From a virus, in the IMG/VR virus record IMGVR_UViG_3300032050_000645, positions 1 to 27,950 of that record: DNA of 27,950 nucleotides; one strand, 5' to 3'. The translations under genes and the position numbers were made by a program. Below the pieces are notes generated by a model. It saw nothing but the letters and a program-made list of their open reading frames with translations, was not told the origin of the DNA and searched no databases. Below are positions 21,627 through 27,950 of this stretch, piece after piece (the first letter of the stretch is position 1; the number at the start of each line of letters is the position of its first letter).

Positions 21627-23429
21627 TCATAGAATATTTTTTAAAAATGAAAAAGTATTATCATCTTTATCGATTTCAGCTTCAGCCAGTCTCTTTTGAA
21701 TAAGATCTTTAGTATCTTCTTCAAGTAAATCGTACATTTCTTCTACTATATCTGAAAATGTATCAGATTGGAACATTGGAACCAAATTCACACATGACAT
21801 TGCTACATCATCATGACCAGATTGAGAAGAATAAGTTCCTTTGTTATTTATACCAAAATCGTTCATTTCTTCAAAAGTTACTTGCTCGTTTAGGATAATT
21901 CTTTTTTCCATTACAAGTTTTCTAAACTCTCTACAAAAGAACATTTTATTATGTTTATGCAGCTTTATGCCTAATGAATAGGTCTTAGTTTTTTCATTAT
22001 GTCTAGTATGTAAAAAGATGTCTTCGTAATACTCTGCATTTTTTGAAATCTTTTCAATAAAATAATCTCCTTTGAAATTGATCTCTAGAGATACTCTTAC
22101 ATTGTCTGGATTGAAAAACTTAAATATCAAAACTTCTGAGATTTTAGAAAGCTCTTCTGCACTAGATTTGTTAGATCTGTACATTCCTACTTGTCTAAGT
22201 CTGAAAAAACTAGCTTCGCTCTCTATTCTATCTCTTCTAAGCTTTCTTATAGCAGCTTTACTCATTTTTTCAACCTTGAAAATGTTTATGACACTGTAAT
22301 CTTTACCAGCTCCATCTGCTATATCTATCGAAAGTACAAACTTATCATCGGTATCAATATCATAAAAACTAAAGTTAGGGTCCCATTTTAAGCTTTTGTA
22401 ATCTAAATCAGAATATTCAAAATCCTGTATCTGATCCCATTTATAGTTTCTAACAATCTTCTTCATAGCTCTCAAAGCATCTCCGCCTAAAAGAAGAGTA
22501 TCTCCTGCTAAGAATTGATTACCATATTCCTGGTTAAAAAGCTCTTCTGAGCCTAAGTTTGCAATTTCTCTGGCTTTCCACTTCTCATCTCTTCCTGGAA
22601 CTTGCCACCAGTCTACTCTTATAGGAGTGTATTCATTTTTCTTTTCTACCGCACCATTATAGATCTCAAAGAATTTATTTCTTCCGTTAGGAGTGCTAGT
22701 AATTATAACTTTTGATATCAGAGAAGCTGCAATAGTAGGATAAACTGAACGATAGAAAGGCTCTATGAAACTGGGTTGAATATGAGCAAACTCATCCATG
22801 TAAGCAAGATGGATGGTAAAACCGATAGCTGCTGTTTTAGTAGTAGCCTGCCCCATTACTCTGCAACCGTTATCGAATTTCATAGTCATAACATTATTTG
22901 TTACGATTCCAGGTTTTAAGAAAAATGGCAATCCTTTGAATACAGATTTTATCTTATCTAAGATTTCTGCTGCAGTAGCACCTTTGTTTGCTAGAACTAT
23001 TACATTTTTATCTACATTGAATAATAGATACCATGTAATAAAAATTGCAGAAGTAACAGTTTTTCCTATCTGTCTAGATGCTAAAAAGACATTAAAACGA
23101 TTATCTTGGAAAGACCTAAGAACATCTTCTTGATAAGGACGAAGAGTAATTTTCTGTATACCGTAATCAGTCATTGCCATACAGTAATTATTAGCAAAAT
23201 ACACTACATCTGCTGCACATCTAGCAATTTCTTGTAATTCAAATTCAGAGTACTCGTAAACAATATCGGCTGCTTTCCAACTAGGATCACCTTCATGGAA
23301 AGGAGTTCCTCCCATTGGAGCATCTCCAGTTTCTTCTATTATTCTAATACATTCAGAAACTCTTTCTGAATTCCATACCCTGTTATGAGAATTATTCGTC
23401 TTTGTTTGTGAGGTCTTCGAAAGGGTCAT
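21627..23429 (-). CDS. Terminase large subunit (T4 gp17-like), 600 aa
   Basis: DNA-packaging motor with ATPase and nuclease domains; T4 gp17 is 610 aa. ATPase: Q-motif-like LRPYQEDVL (96-104), Walker A SRQIGKT (118-124), Walker B LAYMDEFAH (208-216, D212/E213), coupling motif TSTPNGR (244-250). Nuclease (RNase H-like fold): LSIDIADGAGKDYSVI (366-381, D369), VRVSLEI (444-450, E449) and the final acidic GHDDVAMS (538-545, D540/D541). The acidic tail (LLEEDTKDL...) resembles relatives. All catalytic residues appear present. The ATG overlaps the preceding gene by 38 bp, as terminase small and large genes often do. Confidence 0.96.
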   Translation of the reverse strand: MTLSKTSQTKTNNSHNRVWNSERVSECIRIIEETGDAPMGGTPFHEGDPSWKAADIVYEYSEFELQEIARCAADVVYFANNYCMAMTDYGIQKITLRPYQEDVLRSFQDNRFNVFLASRQIGKTVTSAIFITWYLLFNVDKNVIVLANKGATAAEILDKIKSVFKGLPFFLKPGIVTNNVMTMKFDNGCRVMGQATTKTAAIGFTIHLAYMDEFAHIQPSFIEPFYRSVYPTIAASLISKVIITSTPNGRNKFFEIYNGAVEKKNEYTPIRVDWWQVPGRDEKWKAREIANLGSEELFNQEYGNQFLAGDTLLLGGDALRAMKKIVRNYKWDQIQDFEYSDLDYKSLKWDPNFSFYDIDTDDKFVLSIDIADGAGKDYSVINIFKVEKMSKAAIRKLRRDRIESEASFFRLRQVGMYRSNKSSAEELSKISEVLIFKFFNPDNVRVSLEINFKGDYFIEKISKNAEYYEDIFLHTRHNEKTKTYSLGIKLHKHNKMFFCREFRKLVMEKRIILNEQVTFEEMNDFGINNKGTYSSQSGHDDVAMSCVNLVPMFQSDTFSDIVEEMYDLLEEDTKDLIQKRLAEAEIDKDDNTFSFLKNIL

Positions 23430-24048
23430 CTAATTTCTTATTTTTAGCTTCATCCATGTAACCTTGAACTAATGACATTAATCCTTTTGTTCCTCTGAAT
23501 TTAGTGGAATGCTCATCTGGGACATCTGTGCTTTCAGGAAGAATGTCTTGTGTTTTGTCTATAACATTTTTCCAATCGAAAGTTAAGTTCTTGTAATTAC
23601 TTTCCATAGTAACCATGAAAGCTGCTAAATGTTTAACTATTTCCATTTTTGATTTTTGAAGAGACGCTAAAACTTCAAAGTGTCTAGCCTGAGGACTTCC
23701 GCTGTCAATCTCTTCAAGAAGTTTTTTGATAGCATGCTCTGCAGTTCTCATTTGAAATAACAAATTGGAAACAGTCAATTTATCAACTTCCATTTTTTGA
23801 TAAACATAATCTTGTTCTTTTACAAATTCTGCTGGTAAATACATAAGAATGACAGATTCTACTATATCAGTAGCTTTCCTGTCAGTTTCAGTTTTAACCT
23901 CATCATAATTTAAAGGAGCGATAGATTTTAATTTTGGTAGAACATCTTCACCAGCTACAGCTTGAATACCTTCATTATTAACACCTAATAAGATGTCTTC
24001 AAGATCTTTAGCTTGTTTTTTTAGGTTCTCCATTTCTTTCTTATTCAT
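23392..24048 (-). CDS. Probable terminase small subunit (gp16-like), 218 aa
   Basis: Assigned mainly by position, directly upstream of and overlapping the large terminase. The protein is almost wholly helical: a basic N-terminal helix (MNKKEMENLKKQAKDLEDIL), a central region (NLLFQMRTAEHAIKKLLEEI, 96-115) with heptad pattern, and an acidic end (LDDPFEDLTNKDE). T4 gp16 is 164 aa and likewise coiled-coil. It would recognise the DNA and load the motor. It has a GATATATAG motif 75 nt before its ATG, giving an unusually long leader. Confidence 0.68.
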   Translation of the reverse strand: MNKKEMENLKKQAKDLEDILLGVNNEGIQAVAGEDVLPKLKSIAPLNYDEVKTETDRKATDIVESVILMYLPAEFVKEQDYVYQKMEVDKLTVSNLLFQMRTAEHAIKKLLEEIDSGSPQARHFEVLASLQKSKMEIVKHLAAFMVTMESNYKNLTFDWKNVIDKTQDILPESTDVPDEHSTKFRGTKGLMSLVQGYMDEAKNKKLDDPFEDLTNKDE

Positions 24049-24123
24049 AACCTGTGGTTTTTTCTATGATTTAGCTATTTTGTCTCTATCACATGACACA
24101 ACGCTTAATCAAGCATTATTTTT

Positions 24124-24132
24124 CTATATATC
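24124..24132 (-). promoter_or_regulatory. Putative late promoter GATATATAG
   Basis: Minus strand, in the 88-nt gap upstream of the terminase operon and just past the stop of the LRR-like gene (24137). The 75-nt leader contains a weak hairpin (AATGCTT-GATT-AAGCGTT) and a three-codon frame ATG CTT GAT TAA. Confidence 0.65.
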
Positions 24133-24136
24133 AAAA

Positions 24137-24835
24137 TTATAGTCCGTATTTCTTTCCAGTTATGATTCCTCTTTTTTCAATGAGAAATTCTTCTATAGTT
24201 AACTTAGAATTAAGCCATTTATGAATTAGATCTAAATTTTGATCCGGGTCTGATAACCACTCTTTTTCAGTAGCATTTTCTATCCACTCAGTAGTTATAA
24301 AATAAGCTTTAGCTATGGGAGCCCCTAAAATAGTCTTCACATTTGGACAATGTTGAGCAAAAAATATACTTTCTCCTTCTATTTTTGAAGGTGCACCTTC
24401 AAATGATTCTAATAAATTATTATTTCCACAATTAAAAACTTTAGTAACTATCTCAGGTGATCCTATAAGATTTTTAATGCCTAGATTTTGTACATGATAT
24501 TCTCTAACTTCTTTTGGTCCTCCTTCTAAAGTTTGAATATTAGGGCAATCTTTGAGCCTAAATTCTTCTGAAGATTCTGGACAACCTTTAAGTGTTCCAA
24601 GATTTTGACATCTTTCGATAGTAAAATTTGAACGATGATCGGCAAATTTCACAGGAAGAGAAAATGTTTGTGAATTTTTAATAGTCACATCTCCTCTAAC
24701 TTCTATTAGAGTATCTCTATTACTATCCACAGCTTTCCATCGATCTCCTAGCCATATATTACACCATATAGTTTGTTTTCTATTAAGATCAGATGTGGCT
24801 TTTTCAAAGAGCCAGTTTTTATAGTTCTTTATCAT
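24137..24835 (-). CDS. LRR-like repeat protein with capsid-targeting-type N-terminus, 232 aa
   Basis: Residues about 50-180 are irregular leucine-rich-like repeats of about 22 aa with the pattern F.L.DCPNIQTLEGGP.EV, also LKGCPE, LIGSPEIV and FEGAPSKI. Such LRR-like proteins occur in many large phages, with unknown role. The N-terminus MIKNYKNWLFEKA resembles T4 internal-protein capsid-targeting peptides, which are cut by the prohead protease after (L/I)-x-E (here LFE). Residues 200-232 are a helical tail (LDLIHKWLNSKLTIEEFLI). The ATG overlaps the ParB-like gene's stop (ATGA). If the N-terminus works as proposed, this protein is packed in the head and could be injected with the DNA. Confidence 0.8.
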   Translation of the reverse strand: MIKNYKNWLFEKATSDLNRKQTIWCNIWLGDRWKAVDSNRDTLIEVRGDVTIKNSQTFSLPVKFADHRSNFTIERCQNLGTLKGCPESSEEFRLKDCPNIQTLEGGPKEVREYHVQNLGIKNLIGSPEIVTKVFNCGNNNLLESFEGAPSKIEGESIFFAQHCPNVKTILGAPIAKAYFITTEWIENATEKEWLSDPDQNLDLIHKWLNSKLTIEEFLIEKRGIITGKKYGL

Positions 24836-25203
24836 ATTGATACGTAAGCTTGTATTTCTTTTTCTCCTGATCTATAAAGAACACCTGTCCTATTATATCC
24901 GTCTATCACTTCACCTTTGTATACTACTATAGGATTTTGCAATTCTTCCCAAGACGGCTCATAATCTGAATCTTCGTATCTATCTTCTCCACTCATTACA
25001 TATTCTTTCAAAGATTCATCTTGAGCAAGAAGATCGTCAATTTTTAAAGTTTTTAATTCAAATTTAGCGTTAGCGTTCTTTATAACATCCATATAATAAT
25101 CAGGAATATCTGTTTCCGGTGTATCAGAAATTTCTGTCATATAATCGCAAATCTCTTTAGCTGTATAGATCTGCTCATTTAAAAATTGTTCAAAAGTTTT
25201 CAT
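24832..25203 (-). CDS. ParB/sulfiredoxin-fold protein with capsid-targeting-type N-terminus, 123 aa
   Basis: The C-terminal half (residues about 56-123) fits the ParB/Srx fold: FELKTLKIDDLL, then NPIVVYKGEVIDGYNRTGVL (the GxxxDGxxR signature, here DGYNR) and AYVSI. In ParB relatives this loop binds CTP or ATP; some phage members are nucleases or modify host proteins. The N-terminus MKTFEQFLNEQ is strikingly like T4 internal protein MKTYQEFIAEA, with LNE as the likely cleavage site. The ATG at 25203 lies one base after the TAA of the 755-aa gene, which decides this start; a longer frame upstream is not credible. Confidence 0.75.
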   Translation of the reverse strand: MKTFEQFLNEQIYTAKEICDYMTEISDTPETDIPDYYMDVIKNANAKFELKTLKIDDLLAQDESLKEYVMSGEDRYEDSDYEPSWEELQNPIVVYKGEVIDGYNRTGVLYRSGEKEIQAYVSI

Positions 25204-25204
25204 A

Positions 25205-27472
25205 TTATCTGGTGTATCCAATATACGGCATTTTAGATGGTGGCAATGCATTGTCTATGATTAATGCTATATGTGCATCTTTCACGATATTCTGATTTAA
25301 GATGATAGTCTGTTTATCAGTTTCAGCTACTCTGTTGAATAGCCTAATATTCGTCAAATCCATAGAAGATGGGCGAAGATAATAATCTATTCCTGAACTA
25401 CGATCTTCTTTGTTTATAGAAACTGTCTTATTTAAAACTAAAACAAGATCTGTTGTAGCTGGTAAATTAGTGACAGAATCCCATTGGATTTTCCAAATAT
25501 TTAGAGTAAGTTGTTTAAAAATGTTACTGAAATTGACAAAAATAGCATACCATTTATTCTTTGCTAGAGAAGGTATTGAGTTAGGTAAACTGAAATAAAA
25601 CTCATCTGAATTCGACAGTACTTTAAAATGTCGTTGGCCATATAATTCTATTTTAATACCTTTATTGTTATCCAATGAGTCTAAGAATACACGTGGTGCA
25701 CTCTTTTGAATTTGTAAATCAACATAATTTTGCCAAGAGCTAAAACTAAATTGAACAAAATCTAAGACATATTGAGGAATCTCTACAGTAACTATTTGCG
25801 AAGAAAGTACTCTTGTAACAGTTCCAAATAACATAAATTCTGAACTAGAAGATCTAGTTATTTCTATATTATCTCTTACAAATAACAAAGCTTTTCTAGA
25901 TAACTGCACTTGAATTTCTCTAGAATGAACGTCAAAGGTAAAAGAGTCTATACTGTTTTTAGGAAAAACACTTTCTTTTATTCTAAACCATGCAGAAAAT
26001 GCTCGATCTTCAGTTGATGGGAAATTTGAAGAGGCTTTATATGCTACAATTTTCTCAGTATAATAATTAGCATCGACTACATCGCATGAAACTAAAGGAG
26101 AATCAACAGACCCAGTATACTCATTTTCATATAAAGAAAATATAGAACCTAATGTGAATATTTGCGAATAACTAAAATTGCTTTCAGCTTGAGAGCTTCC
26201 TGGAGAAAACTTGAAGATACTATATCCTTTTGAATCTTTTCCAAGAAATTTAAACTTCTTGATAGAGAAATAAAATTGAGGATCTGGCTGAGAAGATGAA
26301 GGATCTAACCTAGCAAAATAAGTTTTATCTTTGACCAAGTCTGTAGAAATTTTCACTTTTATTTCTGACGAATCTAAAAGAGATGCCATATTATAATTAA
26401 ATTCGGAAATAACAGTGTGGTAATTTAAAACTTTCTCTTCTTTAACTTCTTGATTACTTGATAAGTAAGATCTTACAGGATCTTCTTTAGTAGTAGCTAC
26501 TTCAAACTGCTGAGGATTAGTAACTTTAATCTCTTCAGCTTTTTGTTCTTCTCCGAAAAGTTTACCTGCACTAACAGTAAAGCTTTCTAAAGTTTCTAAA
26601 GTTTCTGAGTTTTCAACATTAGTTTTTGGTAACCATTTGATTAGTGTCACTTTAAAATAAAGCGGCTCATTCATAAAGTCTCTAAACATGTAAGCGCTAG
26701 AAACTTCATACACCCTATTTGTTCTAGGAAAGTAGATCACGTCTCTTTTCTGAGGTCCAGTTCCGTCACCAAAAATTTTCTGGAAATAATCTTTATCTAC
26801 TTGAACTTCAAATGGCATTTCAAAGTCTACACCAAACGGTCCCATGCTTAATTTATTATCGGGGAACGCATTATCTGGAACTACTATTTTGACACATTGC
26901 CCTTCATCATGTTCAAAAAGAGAATGTTCCATTAAGAAAACATCTTTACTTCTTCCGTAAGGTAGAGCTCTGTAATAAATAGTATCATGCCCAAACATGC
27001 TATTTACCATCAAATTTAGATCCTTATAGAGACGAATAGCTCTATTCATCTTATAAGGTTCCCATAAGAAATTAGATTTATAAGTTACAGGGAATGCGTA
27101 TACTTTATCTTGATTTTCTATTCTAGGAGTTACGTAACCAGCATAAGGATCAGAGTATTTCTGCGTATATACAGGAGCTACTTTTTGAAATGTCACTGGT
27201 CCTCCACTCAGAAGTATGTATCTAAATTGGAACCATACTGCATCATGAGAACCTACAGCTAAAAGATTATCTTCTGTAATCTCTTGGAATTCTGAAAAAG
27301 TTGTACTATCTATAGAATACCTAAATTCTTTTTTCAAGATAGTACCATTTCCGGTATCCTGAAAACACTCTTCTATTCCTGTAATTTTTTCTACATTACA
27401 GTACGCATCTTTATTGGCTAGAACTACGTATTCTCCTGCCGTGTATAAAGTGTAAGTAGAAATACTGCTCAT
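25205..27472 (-). CDS. Virion structural protein, possible neck (gp14-like) with lectin-like C-terminus, 755 aa
   Basis: Position at the head of the T4-like order (neck genes 13-15 precede the terminases) and the segment FGDGTGPQKRDVIYFPRTNR with YEVSS (about 234-259), then RDFMNEPLYFKVTLIKW (264-280), suggest a neck or head-completion protein. Residues about 485-740 look like a LamG/concanavalin-type beta sandwich (AFSAWFRIKES, WYAIFVNFSN, KQLTLNIWKIQW), so a carbohydrate-binding or decoration domain may be fused on. Middle part (300-480) is not recognised. The ATG has a GATATATAG motif 16 nt upstream. Virion role is fairly sure; the specific neck identity is tentative. Confidence 0.65.
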   Translation of the reverse strand: MSSISTYTLYTAGEYVVLANKDAYCNVEKITGIEECFQDTGNGTILKKEFRYSIDSTTFSEFQEITEDNLLAVGSHDAVWFQFRYILLSGGPVTFQKVAPVYTQKYSDPYAGYVTPRIENQDKVYAFPVTYKSNFLWEPYKMNRAIRLYKDLNLMVNSMFGHDTIYYRALPYGRSKDVFLMEHSLFEHDEGQCVKIVVPDNAFPDNKLSMGPFGVDFEMPFEVQVDKDYFQKIFGDGTGPQKRDVIYFPRTNRVYEVSSAYMFRDFMNEPLYFKVTLIKWLPKTNVENSETLETLESFTVSAGKLFGEEQKAEEIKVTNPQQFEVATTKEDPVRSYLSSNQEVKEEKVLNYHTVISEFNYNMASLLDSSEIKVKISTDLVKDKTYFARLDPSSSQPDPQFYFSIKKFKFLGKDSKGYSIFKFSPGSSQAESNFSYSQIFTLGSIFSLYENEYTGSVDSPLVSCDVVDANYYTEKIVAYKASSNFPSTEDRAFSAWFRIKESVFPKNSIDSFTFDVHSREIQVQLSRKALLFVRDNIEITRSSSSEFMLFGTVTRVLSSQIVTVEIPQYVLDFVQFSFSSWQNYVDLQIQKSAPRVFLDSLDNNKGIKIELYGQRHFKVLSNSDEFYFSLPNSIPSLAKNKWYAIFVNFSNIFKQLTLNIWKIQWDSVTNLPATTDLVLVLNKTVSINKEDRSSGIDYYLRPSSMDLTNIRLFNRVAETDKQTIILNQNIVKDAHIALIIDNALPPSKMPYIGYTR

Positions 27473-27488
27473 CTGTTTTTTTCTTTAT

Positions 27489-27497
27489 CTATATATC
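27489..27497 (-). promoter_or_regulatory. Putative late promoter GATATATAG
   Basis: Minus strand, 16 nt before the ATG at 27472, at the head of the whole leftward late block. Leader ATAAAGAAAAAAACAG is purine-rich. Confidence 0.68.
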
Positions 27498-27507
27498 AGA
27501 TGGCCTC

Positions 27508-27519
27508 ACATTTAAATGT
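27508..27519. promoter_or_regulatory. 12-bp palindrome ACATTTAAATGT in the divergent gap
   Basis: Perfect palindrome between the leftward late block and the rightward gene at 27560. It could be an operator; being AT-rich and short, it may be chance. Confidence 0.25.
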
Positions 27520-27534
27520 AATATCTTTAAATAT

Positions 27535-27542
27535 TAAATTTG
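27535..27542 (+). promoter_or_regulatory. Possible Bacteroidota-type -7 element TAAATTTG
   Basis: Plus-strand TAAATTTG fits the TAnnTTTG -7 consensus of Bacteroidota promoters and lies 17 nt before the ATG at 27560. No -33 TTTG is seen at the usual distance, so support is weak. Confidence 0.3.
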
Positions 27543-27559
27543 TATAAAATCAAATAATT

Positions 27560-27950
27560 ATGAACTATAAAGACTATGCAAAACTTGAAAAAGAACTTCA
27601 AAATTCATTAAGAGAATCTATCAAAGCTCACGATGAACATAAAGCGAAATTGGATATGATACGAGAAATTATCGAATTAGATAAAAAAATTAATCAACTA
27701 TCATTTAATCTGACGCATTTTTATACACTTGAAAAATATATTAATGCAATCAGTTATCATCTATTTTTTAATAAATCTGAAAAAAAATATATGAAAATTT
27801 TTGATGTAAGACCGATGCAATTGTATTCTGCTATAAGTGGAATTAAATTAACAATGGAAGCACGAAATACATTATTGCCTAATGGAAGTTTACTAGAGTT
27901 TTTTCGACAAAACCCTAGTGAAGAATTAGTAAAAAGTCAATTAAAATGGG
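27560..27950 (+). CDS. Hypothetical protein, N-terminal part (cut by window edge)
   Basis: A plus-strand frame runs from ATG 27560 to the window end with no stop in 130 codons, unlikely by chance in DNA this AT-rich. It begins MNYKDYAKLEKELQNSL, with an N-terminal coiled coil (about 5-55), then FYTLEKYINAISYHLFFN and a mixed region with LTMEARNTLLPNGSLLEFF. No family recognised. It is the only gene on this strand here and is divergent from the late block, so it probably belongs to a different (early or middle) transcription unit. Confidence 0.75.
   Translation, partial: MNYKDYAKLEKELQNSLRESIKAHDEHKAKLDMIREIIELDKKINQLSFNLTHFYTLEKYINAISYHLFFNKSEKKYMKIFDVRPMQLYSAISGIKLTMEARNTLLPNGSLLEFFRQNPSEELVKSQLKW

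Noticed and set aside
24085-24123. Hairpin AATGCTT-GATT-AAGCGTT as a terminator
   Set aside because: Only seven pairs with one G-U and no T-run; lies in the leader after the promoter, so not a terminator.

Overview
This window looks like the late (virion morphogenesis) region of a large T4-like myovirus whose host is probably a member of the Bacteroidota. The phage call rests on a run of recognisable genes in T4-like order on the minus strand: a probable small terminase, the large terminase (gp17-like), tail sheath (gp18-like), tail tube (gp19-like), a baseplate-hub/tail-chaperone protein (gp26-like), a short second chaperone and a 1.6 k-residue tape measure. The host guess is an inference from the AT-rich DNA, A-rich leaders mostly without a Shine-Dalgarno, a BT4734/VirE_N-type primase-like protein, and a Reg_prop beta-propeller, all of which are typical of that phylum. 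No tRNA, rRNA, CRISPR array, IS element or integrase is visible.

Layout, read in the transcription direction (right to left). A partial plus-strand gene enters at the right edge (27560 onward) and diverges from everything else. The minus-strand block then runs: a 755-aa virion/neck candidate; two small proteins with T4-like capsid-targeting N-termini (a ParB/sulfiredoxin-fold protein and an LRR-like protein); terminases; sheath; tube; a terminator; the gp26-like/chaperone pair; the tape measure; two short unknowns; an ECF-type sigma factor with an extra C-terminal domain; a Cys-rich mini-protein; two small membrane proteins; a PD-(D/E)XK nuclease; a 170-aa protein; a terminator; two membrane proteins; a beta-propeller/Ig-like protein; a glycine-rich repeat virion protein; a UVR-motif protein; a terminator; a glycosyltransferase; two short unknowns; then a tightly overlapping set of primase-like protein, 131-aa unknown and a UvdE-type UV-damage endonuclease cut by the left edge.

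The main regulatory signal is a repeated short motif, GATATATAG or GATAAATAA (minus strand), found in nine places, each just upstream of a gene start and seen nowhere else when scanning by eye. It resembles the T4 late promoter TATAAATA and is proposed as this phage's late promoter. The sigma factor encoded inside the block is the obvious candidate to read it. Four hairpins punctuate the block; three look like intrinsic terminators and one hides a Shine-Dalgarno next to an exact TATAAATA. The tape-measure and second chaperone genes both lack an ATG start, and the tape-measure start lies beside a perfect 16-bp inverted repeat, suggesting special translational control of the tail-length module.
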